DNA of 64,000 nucleotides from Pollutimonas bauzanensis (GCF_900129885.1 NZ_FQXE01000010.1:62001-126000); one strand, 5' to 3'. Shown: positions 36,405 through 46,366, counted from the stretch's first letter. Notes: generated from the sequence alone by a model not told the origin. Numbers and translations are program-made.

Positions 36405-37157
36405 TCAGTCCTTTGCCGCGCCATAGGCGCCGGCATAGGTGGCGTCCCGGAACACACCGGCCAGTTCGTCGGCATTCGGGCCGTAGAACTTGCCCTGGGT
36501 ATGGAAGCCGTCGCCGGCTGCCGAGCCCGCTTCGAAGGCATTGCCATTGATGGCGGCATTGAAGACCAGATCATTGCTCAGGATGCCGCCGTCCGCGCCT
36601 ATGGTGCCGATGAGCTGATGCGCGCCGAAATTGACATCGAACGATGCGGGCGTGACGACCCGGCCGGCGTAGCCGCCCGCGCCATCCGCGGCGCCGAATA
36701 CCGCCGCTCCGGAATAGCTTGCCGTCCCCGTGGACGGCACGTCGGCCGCGAGCGTGGCATTGCCCTGCGCGAAGAAGGCGTCGATCTTGTCGGGATTGGT
36801 GATGCGGCTGATCCAGCTGCCGAACTTCGCGTATTGAAGGTCCCTGCTCGAATACAAGAACTTCTTCTGCGCGACGTTGGCGCTGTATTCAAATTCATGA
36901 CTAGGCCCCTCCAGCGTGTATGCATCACCCTTGAGGCTGGGCAGCGTGACGTCGAAAGTGACGTCATTGCCGCCAACGTCGATGGTCACCGAGTTGAGGC
37001 TGTCGGAGTCGATGGGCTGGATGAAACCGACGCCTTGCTCGCCGCCCAGGCCGCCAGTCAGCGTCACCCCGTACCCCGAGACAGCGGATTCTATTTCCGC
37101 GTGCGCAACCCCGCTGCAAGCCAGCAGCACCGCAATCAAAATCACATTTTTCTTCAT
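36405..37157 (-). CDS. Secreted TbpB-lobe protein, hemophilin-like, predicted Slam cargo
   Basis: The protein has 250 residues from the ATG at 37155-37157. It has a Sec signal, MKKNVILIAVLLACSGVAHA, with cleavage before EIE. The Cys at 14 is preceded by LLA, a poor lipobox in a very short signal, so a free secreted protein is favoured over a lipoprotein. The C-terminal half repeats the lobe signature seen in the neighbouring lipoprotein: FDVNFGAHQLIGTIG, then GKFYGPNADELAGVFRD and AGAYGA. Size and layout (N-terminal handle plus one barrel) resemble hemophilins of the HphA type, which hand heme to a TonB receptor. It is the first gene of the Fur-controlled operon. In-frame sequence upstream to 37379 is read as leader. 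Confidence 0.78.
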   Translation of the reverse strand: MKKNVILIAVLLACSGVAHAEIESAVSGYGVTLTGGLGGEQGVGFIQPIDSDSLNSVTIDVGGNDVTFDVTLPSLKGDAYTLEGPSHEFEYSANVAQKKFLYSSRDLQYAKFGSWISRITNPDKIDAFFAQGNATLAADVPSTGTASYSGAAVFGAADGAGGYAGRVVTPASFDVNFGAHQLIGTIGADGGILSNDLVFNAAINGNAFEAGSAAGDGFHTQGKFYGPNADELAGVFRDATYAGAYGAAKD

Positions 37158-37388
37158 TTCAATTCCTTTCAAAAATGGCTGAAACAAGCTATTGAAAAAT
37201 GGATGCCGCCAAGGTCTTGGCGGCCCTTTCCGTTGCACGTATGGCAACAGGACGGCGGCGCCGCGTTTTGGACGAAAACGCTTGCGCATGAACCTGCCCA
37301 TTTCTTCAAGCTGATGCACATGCCATTCCCTTTCCCGAAGCGGGCCTCCGGATGGGCTCTGCAACTTCCCACCGCTCAACGCTACGAA

Positions 37389-37403
37389 TGATAATGATTA
37401 TCT
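37389..37403 (-). promoter_or_regulatory. Fur box of the Slam/receptor operon
   Basis: TGATAATGATTATCT matches the 7-1-7 Fur consensus TGATAATNATTATCA at 13 of 14 specified positions. It lies 232 bp upstream of the first operon gene, in the 400-bp gap 37158-37556 between that gene and the sensor kinase stop. I see nothing else certain in this gap. The long leader (about 200 nt) has no recognised riboswitch. Confidence 0.85.
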
Positions 37404-37556
37404 TTCACTGGACGAACTGAATTTACAGAATATACTTTTGGCCCTTTCAGCCCTTTGCGTACTGCGCAAGCCGCGGGCGCGGGTTAGCGCGCGGGCCTGT
37501 GAAACAGGCTGCGCCGCACAGCTTTGCGCAACGGATATGTCTGGCGATGCGAAGCG

Positions 37557-38972
37557 TCAGGAGGTGGTGGCGGCCAGCGCGCTGCCTGCGTCAGGGTCGG
37601 CCGGCGCATCGCGCCCTACGCCGGCCGGGCGCCAGGCCGGCAGCGACAAGCAGACGCGCAGCCCCGGGCAGGCGTTTTCGGCCCATAGCGCTCCGCCCTG
37701 CAGCGCCATCATGCGGCGCGCAATGGAAAGGCCCAGGCCGAAACCATTGCCGCCGACACGCGGCTGGTCCAGGCGCGCAAAGGCCAGGAAAATGAACTCC
37801 AGCTTATCCTGCGGCACACCCGGGCCCCGATCCCGCAGTTCGATGCGCCAATTGCCGTTTTCGCGCCGGGCTGACAAGGTGACGATGCCGTCGGGCGGCG
37901 AGTGGCGGATGGCATTGCGCAGGATATTTTCCAGCACCTGTCCCAAGCCGGAGAGATTCGCCCTTGCCAGGCAGTCGCCGGGTGCCACTGCGCAGCGGAT
38001 GCGTCCTGAGTCCCAGCCGCTTTCGAAGCATGCATCGCTGCGGATGATGTCCCACAGCATGGCCACGTCCACCGGCTCCAATGGCAAGTCAGGCGTGTCG
38101 GTCTCGAGCCAGATCAGCTGCAGCGTGTTGCTGATCAGCCGCTCCATGCCCTCCACCTCGTAGCCCAGGCGTTGGCGCAACATGTCCGCGTCCGGAGTTT
38201 TGTCGTTGAGCACGCGCAGGCGGCTAAGCGGCGTGCGCAGTTCATGCGACAGGTTATGCAGCAGCGTACGCTGGAGCTCGATGGTATTTTCGAGACGATC
38301 CGCCATGTGGTCGAAGGTTGCCGCCAGCCGGCCCAGTTCGTCCGTGCGATTGACCATCGGCGCGCCGATGCGGGCGGAGAGGTCGCCGGCCCCGAGCAGA
38401 CTGGCCTTCCTGCCGAGACGGGATAGCGGCGTCATGAAGATGCGGTAGAGCATCAGCCCGAGCAGCAGCGAGAGCGCCACCGGCATTATGTGCAGCAGAT
38501 TGGTCAGCGCGGCCAGATTGCGGCGCGGGTTCATGTGCCAGGGCAGTTCCATGACCAGGCGGTGCAGCCCGTCGGCGAATGGCAGGAAGACGGTGGTATT
38601 GTCGTTGCGCTGGGGGCGGCCCACGCTCCAATCCAGTTCGCGCATGAAATTGAGGCGCTTGCGCTCGCGGCCCCGCAAAGGAAGACCGTCCATCGTGCGC
38701 CCGTGTTCATCCACCACCTCGACCCAGACCTGTTCTTTCTGACGCACCATTGCCAGATAGGCGGCCAAGCCGCCGTTCCCCTGCTCTTTCCAGGCCAGCT
38801 CCGCCTGGCGGGCATAATTCCGCAGGATATCCTTGTCGGCGTCGGAAATGAATGAGGTAATTTGAATCAGCGACTCGCGCTGCTGGGCGTAGAGACCAAT
38901 CAGCAGAAAGCAGAACACGGCCAAGGACGCGACCAGTTTCCAGAACAAGGAATGCCGGTTGGGGATTTTCAT
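37557..38972 (-). CDS. PfeS-like sensor histidine kinase
   Basis: The protein has 471 residues, with transmembrane helix 1 at about 11-29, a periplasmic sensor domain of about 125 residues, transmembrane helix 2 at about 156-178, HAMP at about 180-230, phosphoacceptor His243 in LLHNLSHELRTPLSRL, and the ATPase domain N box LENILRNAIRHSP, G1 RDRGPGVP and G2 GGNGFGLGLSIARR. The last 25 residues are low-complexity. It follows the regulator gene by 12 bp on the same strand. The location upstream of an iron-repressed FepA-type receptor operon parallels PfeR-PfeS control of PfeA; the signal could be periplasmic ferric siderophore. The resemblance to PfeS rests on layout and receptor type, not on an alignment. 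Confidence 0.85.
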   Translation of the reverse strand: MKIPNRHSLFWKLVASLAVFCFLLIGLYAQQRESLIQITSFISDADKDILRNYARQAELAWKEQGNGGLAAYLAMVRQKEQVWVEVVDEHGRTMDGLPLRGRERKRLNFMRELDWSVGRPQRNDNTTVFLPFADGLHRLVMELPWHMNPRRNLAALTNLLHIMPVALSLLLGLMLYRIFMTPLSRLGRKASLLGAGDLSARIGAPMVNRTDELGRLAATFDHMADRLENTIELQRTLLHNLSHELRTPLSRLRVLNDKTPDADMLRQRLGYEVEGMERLISNTLQLIWLETDTPDLPLEPVDVAMLWDIIRSDACFESGWDSGRIRCAVAPGDCLARANLSGLGQVLENILRNAIRHSPPDGIVTLSARRENGNWRIELRDRGPGVPQDKLEFIFLAFARLDQPRVGGNGFGLGLSIARRMMALQGGALWAENACPGLRVCLSLPAWRPAGVGRDAPADPDAGSALAATTS

Positions 38973-38984
38973 GCCGTCATCTAT

Positions 38985-39686
38985 TCAACCTGCGGTTTTC
39001 AGTATATAGCCCGTGCCCCACGCCGTCTCGATGCTGCCTTCGGTGTAGCCAATCTTGAGCAGCTTGCGCCGAACGTGGCTGACGTGCATGTCGAGCACGC
39101 GATCGTGGCGCATGAACGGCCGATGCAGCACCTGCTGGTAGAGAAAGGCTTTGCTCAGCACCTCGTCGTGACGCAGCAGCAGCATCAGCAGACGATATTC
39201 CGTCGGAGTCAGACCGGCCCAGCGTTCACCGACCCGGACATCCTGCCGGCGCTCGTCGCAATGCAGCTGCGCGCCGCCCCGGAACGGCGTCCGCGCCTCG
39301 ACGCGCTCGTAGGCCACGCGCCGCAGCAGCGCGGCAATGCGGACTTCGAGTTCCGCCATGCTGAAAGGCTTGGGCAGGTAATCATCCGCGCCTTGCACGA
39401 AGCCAGCGATGCGGTCGTGCTCCGACCCGAGCGCAGACATAAGAATGACTGGCACTTTATGGGTGGCGCGCACACGGGAAAGCACTTCGAGACCGTTGCC
39501 GCCCGGCAGCAGAATATCCATCAGCATCAAGTCGTACCGCCCGTCCGACAGCAGCGGCAGGGTGCTTGCGCAGTCGCAATTCAGGGTGACATCGAAGCCG
39601 ATATCGTTGAGATGATTCTGCAACGCAAAGGCGAGAGTAAGATCATCTTCGATGACCAAAATCCGCTGGTTCTGGCACGCCATCAT
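38985..39686 (-). CDS. PfeR-like OmpR-family response regulator
   Basis: The protein has 233 residues from the ATG at 39684-39686 with AGGA 8 nt upstream; a second ATG follows directly. The receiver domain has the acidic pocket VIEDD (13-15), phosphoacceptor Asp57 in YDLMLMDILLPGGNG, the Thr/Ser in ILMSALG and Lys in YLPKPFSM. The C-terminal winged helix is of OmpR type: WAGLTPTEYRLLMLLLRHDE, LDMHVSHVRRKL and WGTGYILK. It forms an operon with the downstream kinase. A Fur-like box lies about 210 bp upstream, suggesting that the regulator is itself iron-repressed. Confidence 0.9.
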   Translation of the reverse strand: MMACQNQRILVIEDDLTLAFALQNHLNDIGFDVTLNCDCASTLPLLSDGRYDLMLMDILLPGGNGLEVLSRVRATHKVPVILMSALGSEHDRIAGFVQGADDYLPKPFSMAELEVRIAALLRRVAYERVEARTPFRGGAQLHCDERRQDVRVGERWAGLTPTEYRLLMLLLRHDEVLSKAFLYQQVLHRPFMRHDRVLDMHVSHVRRKLLKIGYTEGSIETAWGTGYILKTAG

Positions 39687-39891
39687 CGCCGCTTTCCTAA
39701 AAAACGCGTGGCACATTGCATACCTTCTGCACCGCCGCAGTGACAGGCGCACTCAACGGTTGCAGCGCAAGGCAATACGTACGCAGGCGGTCTTACCTTG
39801 GAAGCATCGCGAATTGAGGGCTAGGCGGCCGGAGGCGCCCCTGTACGAAGGCGACAGGAGTGGAATCAGAAAGCCACACACGCTCTTGATA

Positions 39892-39906
39892 CGATAATGA
39901 TATTCA
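39892..39906 (-). promoter_or_regulatory. Fur-box-like sequence upstream of the two-component genes
   Basis: CGATAATGATATTCA matches 11 of 14 specified positions of the 7-1-7 Fur consensus. It is the only iron-box-like sequence I see in the gap 39687-40008, which separates the regulator start from the SDR stop and otherwise shows no gene. Confidence 0.5.
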
Positions 39907-40008
39907 GATTGATTTGCAACAACTGTTTACCAATGTCCTCGGCGCGATCAGCCCGGATCGGCATGCACATCCCGGCAAACACATATCTCAAAAACGATCC
40001 GACAAAAC

Positions 40009-40770
40009 CTACGCCCCCATGCGCGGCTTGCGTTTGCGGCGCGCGGCGAAATGATCGTAGAGCCAGTCGGGAACGACCTGCAGCAGCTTGGCCACGCAGG
40101 CCATCTGCCACGGAATCACCTTGTACGACACGCCCCTGTCGATCGCCCGCGCGGCAAGCGCGGCGAAGCGTTCCGCCGGCATCAGGAAAGGCATTTTGTA
40201 TGGATTCCGCGCCGTCATCGGCGTTTGGATGAAACCCGGCGCCAGGGTCACCACCTTGACGCCCGTCAGGCCCAGCTCCACCCGCAGGCTCTCGCAATAC
40301 ATCCTGACCGCCGCCTTCGAAGCGCTGTACGCCCCGGCTCCCGGCAGGCCACGCAGCGCGGCGACGCTGGCTATGCCCACCAATCGCCCCGCGCCTTGCT
40401 GCTTCATGGACGCAATGAAAGGCTCGAAAGTCGCTGCCGTCGCATTCAGGTTGGTGGCGATGATCGCCTCGAATACGGCATAATCATCGGGCTCCTCGGT
40501 CAGCGTGCCCGCGCTGATGCCGGCGCTGGCAATCACCACATCCACGCGGCCCTGCGCCAGGAAATCCCTGGCTGCCGCGTGCAGCGCGCCGCGATCGCGC
40601 ACATCCAGCGCATAGACCCTGTGCCCATCGCCGGGCAGGCTGTTCTTCAAGGCCAGCAAGGCATCATGGCGGCGCCCCACCAGCCCCAATTGAGCCCCCC
40701 GCTGCGCATAAAGCACGGCGAGCGCGGCGCCTATGCCGCCGCTCGCTCCCGTAATGAAGACGCGCGTCAT
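40009..40770 (-). CDS. Short-chain dehydrogenase/reductase (SDR) family oxidoreductase
   Basis: The protein has 253 residues from the ATG at 40768-40770. The NAD(P)-binding motif is VFITGASGGIGAAL (about residues 4-17), followed by VIASAGIS, and the catalytic Ser-Tyr-Lys set is in GIASVAALRGLPGAGAYSASK (YSASK is the YxxxK motif). The C-terminus is basic (RRKRKPRMGA) after a hydrophobic segment, which hints at membrane association. It follows carB by 14 bp on the same strand. Its substrate is not deducible and has no clear link to pyrimidine synthesis. Confidence 0.88.
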   Translation of the reverse strand: MTRVFITGASGGIGAALAVLYAQRGAQLGLVGRRHDALLALKNSLPGDGHRVYALDVRDRGALHAAARDFLAQGRVDVVIASAGISAGTLTEEPDDYAVFEAIIATNLNATAATFEPFIASMKQQGAGRLVGIASVAALRGLPGAGAYSASKAAVRMYCESLRVELGLTGVKVVTLAPGFIQTPMTARNPYKMPFLMPAERFAALAARAIDRGVSYKVIPWQMACVAKLLQVVPDWLYDHFAARRKRKPRMGA

Positions 40771-40783
40771 GGGCGGCGGCGCG

Positions 40784-43700
40784 TCATTGCCTGGGCAGGC
40801 CGGCGTGCAGGTCCTGCAGGGAATAGACTTTGAGGCCGCCCCCCTGGCGCAGGTACTGAAGGCCTTCCACCGCCGCGCACGCGCCGGCGATAGTGGTGAA
40901 GAAGGTAACCCGCGCCGCCAGCGAGTTGATGCGTATCGTGCGCGAATCGGCAATCGCATTGCGCCGCTCTTCGACCGTATTGATGACCAGCGCGATTTCG
41001 CCGTTCTTGATCATGTCGACGATATGCGGGCGGCCCTCGGTCACTTTGTTGACGACCTGCACTTCCAGCCCGGCCGCCTCGATGGCGGCGGCGGTGCCGC
41101 GCGTGGCGACGATCTTGAAGCCCAGAGTGATCAGGCCCCGCGCCACTTCGACGGCGCGCGGCTTGTCCTGTTCGCGGACGCTGATGAACGCCGTGCCCGA
41201 TTCGGGCAGCGACACGCTGGCGGCCAGTTGCGACTTGACGAAGGCTTCGCCGAAGCTTTCGCCCACGCCCATGACTTCGCCGGTGGACTTCATTTCAGGG
41301 CCGAGTATGGTGTCGACCCCCGGGAACTTCACAAAGGGGAAGACGGCTTCCTTTACCGAAAAATACGCAGGCACGATTTCCTTGCGTATGCCTTGCTCGG
41401 CCAGCGTCTTGCCCGCCATCGCCCTTGCGGCGATCTTGGCCAGCTGCAGGCCGGTGGCCTTGGACACGTAAGGCACCGTGCGCGAGGCGCGCGGGTTGAC
41501 TTCCAGCACGTACACGTCGCCATCCTGGATGGCGAACTGCACGTTCATCAGACCCTTCACGTTCAGGGCGCGGGCCATGAGCGAAGTCTGGCGCTTGATT
41601 TCGGCGATGACTTCGGCCGACAGCGAATACGGCGGCAGGCTGCAGGCCGAATCGCCCGAGTGCACGCCCGCCTGCTCGATGTGCTCCATCACGCCGCCGA
41701 TGAACACCGTCTCGCCGTCGGCGATGCAATCGACATCGACTTCCGTGGCGTTATTCAGGAAGTGGTCCAGCAGCACGGGGGAATCGTTGCTGACCTTGAC
41801 GGCTTCGCGCATATAGCGTTCGAGGTCTTGCTGCTCATGCACGATCTCCATGGCCCGGCCGCCCAGCACATAGCTTGGGCGCACGACCAGGGGATAGCCG
41901 ATTTCGGCGGCGTGGGCCAGTGCCTCGCCTTCGGTGCGGGCAGTGCGGTTGGGCGGCTGGCGCAAGCCGAGCTTGGTCAGCAGCTTCTGGAAACGCTCGC
42001 GGTCTTCGGCCATGTCGATGGATTCGGGGCTGGTGCCGATGATGGGCACGCCATTGGCTTCGAGCGCGCGCGCGAGCTTGAGCGGAGTCTGGCCGCCGTA
42101 CTGCACGATCATGCCTACCGGCTTTTCCTTGTGCACGATTTCCAGCACGTCCTCGAGCGTCACGGGCTCGAAGTACAGGCGATCCGAGGTATCGTAATCG
42201 GTGGAGACCGTTTCCGGATTGCAGTTGACCATGATGGTTTCATAGCCGTCCTCGCGCAAGGCCAGCGACGCGTGCACGCAGCAGTAATCGAATTCTATGC
42301 CCTGGCCGATACGGTTGGGGCCGCCGCCGAGAACGATGATCTTCTTGCGGTCGGTCGGCGCCGCCTCGCACTCGTCCTCGTAGGTGGAGTACATGTAGGC
42401 GGTGCGCGTGGCGAACTCGGCCGCGCAGGTGTCCACGCGCTTGTAGACGGGGCGCACGCCAAGCTGGTGGCGCAGCTTGCGCACTTCGGTTTCGGAGGTG
42501 TCCAGCAGAAAAGCCAGGCGGCGATCGGAAAAGCCGCGGCGCTTGAGCTCCCGCACGGTGTCGTAGTCGAGATCGGCCAGGGTCTTTTGTTCGAGCGCGA
42601 GCTCGATGTCGACGATTTCCTTGATCTGGGCGAGGAACCAGGGGTCGATGCGGGTCAGGCTTTGCACTTCTTCAAGAGAAAAGCCCTGGGCGAAGGCGTC
42701 GCCCACATACCAGATGCGTTCCGGACCGGGCTCGCCCAGTTCGATCTGGAGCTTTTCGCGATCCGTGGTTTTCTGGTTCAGGCCGTCGGCCCCGACTTCC
42801 AGGCCGCGCAAGGCCTTCTGGAAGGATTCCTGGAAAGTGCGGCCTATGGCCATGACTTCGCCCACGGATTTCATCTGCGTGGTCAGGCGCGAATCGGCGG
42901 CCGGGAATTTTTCGAAGGCGAAACGCGGCACCTTGGTGACGACGTAATCGATGGACGGCTCGAACGAGGCCGGCGTGGCGCCGCCGGTGATTTCGTTGCG
43001 CAGCTCGTCCAGTGTATAGCCGACCGCCAGGCGCGCCGCGACCTTGGCGATGGGAAAGCCCGTCGCCTTGGAGGCCAGGGCCGAGGAGCGCGACACGCGC
43101 GGATTCATTTCGATCACGATCATGCGGCCGTTGTCGGGATTGACGGCGAACTGCACATTGGAGCCGCCCGTGTCGACGCCGATCTCGCGCAATACCGCGA
43201 TCGACGCATTGCGCATGATCTGGTATTCCTTGTCGGTCAAGGTCTGCGCCGGCGCCACGGTGATCGAATCGCCCGTATGCACGCCCATGGGATCGAGGTT
43301 TTCGATGGAGCAGATGATGATGCAGTTGTCGGCGCTGTCGCGCACGACTTCCATCTCGTATTCTTTCCAGCCCAGCAGGGACTCTTCGATCAGCAATTCG
43401 CTGGTCGGCGACGCTTCCAGGCCTCGCCGGCAAATGCTTTCGAATTCTTCGCTGTTGTAGGCGATGCCGCCGCCCGAACCGCCCATGGTGAAGCTGGGGC
43501 GGATCACCACCGGGAAGCCGGATACATTGGCTTCCTTGGCGATGCGGCGCTGCACTTCCCAGGCTTCATCGAGGCTGTGCGCCACGCCCGATTTGGCCGA
43601 TTCCAGGCCGATTTTGGTCATGGCCTGCTTGAACTTCTGGCGGTCTTCGGCTTTCTCGATCGCGTGCTCGTTGGCGCCTATGAGTTCGACGCCGTGCTTT

Positions 43701-44026
43701 TCCAGCACGCCCTGGTGCACCAGGTCGAGCGCGCAATTGAGCGCGGTCTGCCCGCCCATGGTGGGCAACAGGGCATCGGGCTTTTCGCGCTCGATGATTT
43801 TTTCGACGGCTTCCCAGGTGATCGGCTCGATGTAGGTGACATCGGCCGTTTCCGGGTCGGTCATGATGGTGGCCGGGTTGCTGTTGACCAGGATGGTGCG
43901 GTAGCCCTCGGCTTTGAGCGCCTTGCAGGCCTGCGCGCCGGAGTAGTCGAATTCGCAGGCCTGACCGATGATGATAGGGCCGGCCCCAATGATGAGAATG
44001 CTTTTTAAGTCTAAACGCTTTGGCAT
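40784..44026 (-). CDS. carB: Carbamoyl-phosphate synthase large subunit CarB
   Basis: This 1080-residue subunit makes carbamoyl phosphate from ammonia supplied by CarA, bicarbonate and two ATP, feeding pyrimidine and arginine synthesis. It opens [20 protein letters not shown]. Two homologous ATP-grasp halves are visible ([19 protein letters not shown] in the first, [19 protein letters not shown] in the second), joined by an oligomerisation domain, with a C-terminal MGS-like allosteric domain ([18 protein letters not shown]). The length is standard. It follows carA by 9 bp. Confidence 0.98.
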   Translation of the reverse strand: MPKRLDLKSILIIGAGPIIIGQACEFDYSGAQACKALKAEGYRTILVNSNPATIMTDPETADVTYIEPITWEAVEKIIEREKPDALLPTMGGQTALNCALDLVHQGVLEKHGVELIGANEHAIEKAEDRQKFKQAMTKIGLESAKSGVAHSLDEAWEVQRRIAKEANVSGFPVVIRPSFTMGGSGGGIAYNSEEFESICRRGLEASPTSELLIEESLLGWKEYEMEVVRDSADNCIIICSIENLDPMGVHTGDSITVAPAQTLTDKEYQIMRNASIAVLREIGVDTGGSNVQFAVNPDNGRMIVIEMNPRVSRSSALASKATGFPIAKVAARLAVGYTLDELRNEITGGATPASFEPSIDYVVTKVPRFAFEKFPAADSRLTTQMKSVGEVMAIGRTFQESFQKALRGLEVGADGLNQKTTDREKLQIELGEPGPERIWYVGDAFAQGFSLEEVQSLTRIDPWFLAQIKEIVDIELALEQKTLADLDYDTVRELKRRGFSDRRLAFLLDTSETEVRKLRHQLGVRPVYKRVDTCAAEFATRTAYMYSTYEDECEAAPTDRKKIIVLGGGPNRIGQGIEFDYCCVHASLALREDGYETIMVNCNPETVSTDYDTSDRLYFEPVTLEDVLEIVHKEKPVGMIVQYGGQTPLKLARALEANGVPIIGTSPESIDMAEDRERFQKLLTKLGLRQPPNRTARTEGEALAHAAEIGYPLVVRPSYVLGGRAMEIVHEQQDLERYMREAVKVSNDSPVLLDHFLNNATEVDVDCIADGETVFIGGVMEHIEQAGVHSGDSACSLPPYSLSAEVIAEIKRQTSLMARALNVKGLMNVQFAIQDGDVYVLEVNPRASRTVPYVSKATGLQLAKIAARAMAGKTLAEQGIRKEIVPAYFSVKEAVFPFVKFPGVDTILGPEMKSTGEVMGVGESFGEAFVKSQLAASVSLPESGTAFISVREQDKPRAVEVARGLITLGFKIVATRGTAAAIEAAGLEVQVVNKVTEGRPHIVDMIKNGEIALVINTVEERRNAIADSRTIRINSLAARVTFFTTIAGACAAVEGLQYLRQGGGLKVYSLQDLHAGLPRQ

Positions 44027-44035
44027 AATTCTGAA

Positions 44036-45190
44036 TTATTTTTGTCCGGCCATGAGGCTGATGAATTTATCGAATAGCACCACGATATCGTGTGGGCCGG
44101 GACTGGCTTCGGGATGGCCCTGGAAGCAGAACGCAGGGCTGTCGGTGAGCTCGAACCCTTGCAGGCTGCCATCGAACAGCGACACATGCGTGACGCGGAC
44201 ATTGGCCGGCAGGGTATCGATATCGACATTGAAGCCATGGTTCTGGCTGGTGATGAAGACCCTGCCCGTGCCCAGGTCCTGGACCGGGTGATTGGCGCCA
44301 TGGTGGCCGGTTTTCATCTTGATGGTCTTGGCGCCCAGGCCCAGGCCCATGATCTGCTGGCCCAGGCAAATGCCGAATAGCGGTATTTTTTTGTCGATCG
44401 CCGCCTTGAAGGCGTCGATGGCATACACGCAAGGCTCGGGGTCGCCGGGGCCGTTGGACAGGAAGATGCCATCGGGCTTCAGGGCCAGCACTTCCTCGAT
44501 CGGGGTCTGGGCCGGAACCAGGGTGATGCGGCAACCCCTGTCGACCAACAGGCGCAGGATGTTGGTCTTGATGCCGTAATCGTAGGCAACGACGTGGTAG
44601 CCGCTGTTTTCGGGCTGGGCGAAGCCCCGGCCGAGCTGCCAGGTGCCTTCGCGCCAGTTTTCGGCGTCCTTGATGGACACCACCTTGGCCAGGTCCTGGC
44701 CCGACATGCCGGGAAAGTTCCTGGCAAGCTCGACGGCGCGTTCGGCGTCGTCGCCCACCAATATGCAGGCGCCCTGGGCTCCGCCCTCGCGCAATATGCG
44801 GGTAAGCTTGCGGGTATCCACGCCGGAAATGGCGACGACGCCCTGGGCCTTCAGGTAGTCGGGCAAGGACTGGGTAGCGCGGAAATTGGACACGCGCAGG
44901 GAGCAATCGCGCACGACCAGGCCGGCCGCGTGAACGCGGCTGGACTCGACGTCTTCCGCATTGACGCCCGTATTGCCGATATGCGGATACGTCAGGGTGA
45001 CGATCTGCCCGTTGTAGCTGGGATCGGTCAGGATTTCCTGATAGCCGGTCATGGCGGTGTTAAAGACAATTTCGGCGACGCAATAACCATCGGCGCCGAT
45101 AGAGACACCCTTGAAGATGGTACCGTCTGCCAAGGCAAGAATTGCAGAAGGAAACCTGTTGGCCCCCTCAGGAAAGAGTGACGGCAGCAC
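44036..45190 (-). CDS. carA: Carbamoyl-phosphate synthase small subunit CarA (glutamine amidotransferase)
   Basis: This subunit hydrolyses glutamine and channels ammonia to CarB. Motifs are [20 protein letters not shown] near the N-terminus, the class I glutaminase nucleophile in [25 protein letters not shown], and the catalytic His/Glu in [11 protein letters not shown]. Two starts compete: GTG at 45190 (384 residues, GGGG upstream) and TTG at 45214 (392 residues, GGAAGG upstream). The TATAAT at 45235-45230 would start transcription near 45222, leaving no room for a ribosome-binding site before the TTG, so the GTG is preferred. It leads the carA-carB operon. Confidence 0.93.
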   Translation of the reverse strand: MLPSLFPEGANRFPSAILALADGTIFKGVSIGADGYCVAEIVFNTAMTGYQEILTDPSYNGQIVTLTYPHIGNTGVNAEDVESSRVHAAGLVVRDCSLRVSNFRATQSLPDYLKAQGVVAISGVDTRKLTRILREGGAQGACILVGDDAERAVELARNFPGMSGQDLAKVVSIKDAENWREGTWQLGRGFAQPENSGYHVVAYDYGIKTNILRLLVDRGCRITLVPAQTPIEEVLALKPDGIFLSNGPGDPEPCVYAIDAFKAAIDKKIPLFGICLGQQIMGLGLGAKTIKMKTGHHGANHPVQDLGTGRVFITSQNHGFNVDIDTLPANVRVTHVSLFDGSLQGFELTDSPAFCFQGHPEASPGPHDIVVLFDKFISLMAGQK

Positions 45191-45229
45191 TGTAAACCCC
45201 GGTTGTAAAGTCAATAATTAAACCTTCCG

Positions 45230-45257
45230 ATTATACCTTGAGACAGTCGCCGCCCAA
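45230..45257 (-). promoter_or_regulatory. Probable carAB promoter
   Basis: On the minus strand TTGGGC (45257-45252) and a perfect TATAAT (45235-45230) are 16 bp apart, about 40 bp before the preferred carA start. Confidence 0.55.
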
Positions 45258-45355
45258 AGAACGGGCGGCAAGTACCGGCCTCCACCCTGTGCGCGGCCCC
45301 AAAATGGTCTACATTAACAGACGCTTTCCCGTACTTGTTTAACAGTGTGAATATT

Positions 45356-46315
45356 ATGCCCAATCAACTTGAAGCCCTGCGCCAGTTCACCACGGTGGTC
45401 GCCGACACCGGCGATTTCGAAACCATGCGCATTTATCGGCCCACCGACGCCACCACCAATCCGTCGCTGATACTCAAGGCCGTGCAAAAAGAAGAAAACC
45501 GGCACTTGCTCGAGAAAGTGGTCGCCGACCACAGTCAGGGTTCCAGCAGCGAGCTGGTCGACCAGTTGCTGATAGCCTTCGGGCAGGAAATATTGAAGAT
45601 AGTGCCCGGCCGGGTCTCGACCGAAGTCGACGCGCGCCTGTCCTTCGATACCCAGGCCAGCATCGAGCGAGCGCGGCAGATCATCGAAATCTACCGGCGC
45701 GCCGGGATCGCGCGCGAACGGATCCTGATCAAGCTGGCATCCACCTGGGAAGGCATACAGGCGGCCAAGGTGCTGCAGGCGGAAGGCATACGCTGCAACA
45801 TGACCTTGCTGTTTTCCTTGCCGCAGGCCCTGGCCTGCGCCCAGGCCAAAGCCCAGCTGATCTCGCCCTTCGTGGGCCGCATTTACGACTGGTACAAGAA
45901 ATCGGCGGGCGGCCAGTGGGACGAAGCCGCCAATGCCGGAGCCGCCGACCCCGGCGTCAAGTCGGTAAAGCGGATCTATGACTACTACAAGGCCTATGAC
46001 ATCCCCACCGAGATCATGGGCGCCAGCTTTCGCAATATCGGCCAGATACAGGCCCTGGCCGGCTGCGACCTGCTGACCATCAGCCCCGAATTGCTGGGCG
46101 AGCTGGCCGCCAACACCGGGCCGCTCGAACGCCAGCTGGATCCGCAAGCCTCGAAACAGCATGCTCCGGAATGGCAGGCCAGCAATGAAGTTTCTTTCCG
46201 CACGGAAATGAACCAGGATGCCATGGCGACGGAGAAGCTGGCCGAAGGCATACGCGTGTTCGCCGCCGACGCCGTCAAGCTGGACGCGCTGATCGCCCAG
46301 GCGCGCCAGAAGTAG
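45356..46315 (+). CDS. tal: Transaldolase (TalB type)
   Basis: This enzyme transfers a dihydroxyacetone unit between sugar phosphates in the non-oxidative pentose phosphate pathway. It has 319 residues from the ATG at 45356. The Schiff-base Lys126 lies in [12 protein letters not shown]. Other family blocks are [45 protein letters not shown] and [12 protein letters not shown]. It is divergent from carA and monocistronic, and it converges with the ABC permease gene. Confidence 0.97.
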   Translation: MPNQLEALRQFTTVVADTGDFETMRIYRPTDATTNPSLILKAVQKEENRHLLEKVVADHSQGSSSELVDQLLIAFGQEILKIVPGRVSTEVDARLSFDTQASIERARQIIEIYRRAGIARERILIKLASTWEGIQAAKVLQAEGIRCNMTLLFSLPQALACAQAKAQLISPFVGRIYDWYKKSAGGQWDEAANAGAADPGVKSVKRIYDYYKAYDIPTEIMGASFRNIGQIQALAGCDLLTISPELLGELAANTGPLERQLDPQASKQHAPEWQASNEVSFRTEMNQDAMATEKLAEGIRVFAADAVKLDALIAQARQK

Positions 46316-46321
46316 CGGAAT

Positions 46322-46352
46322 GCGCCGCCGGCCCGCATGCGGGCCGCGGCGC
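46322..46352. terminator. GC-rich hairpin between convergent genes
   Basis: GCGCCGCCGGCCCGCATGCGGGCCGCGGCGC is nearly palindromic (read in two halves of about 15 nt). It lies between the stops of tal and the ABC permease. There is no T tract, so it could only assist termination or protect 3' ends. Confidence 0.4.
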
Positions 46353-46366
46353 GCGATCCGGCGGCC

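Noticed and set aside
37158-37379. N-terminal extension of the secreted lobe protein
   Set aside because: The frame is open but encodes a basic, non-hydrophobic stretch. A typical signal peptide begins at 37157, and the Fur-controlled promoter lies just upstream of the extension.
40733-44008. Very long open frame antisense to carB
   Set aside because: It mirrors the codon pattern of carB in a GC-rich genome. The antisense protein is low-complexity and unlike any known family.
45191-45214. TTG start for carA
   Set aside because: It has a good Shine-Dalgarno, but the perfect TATAAT would begin the transcript at or inside that site. The GTG at 45190 fits better, though the point is not settled.
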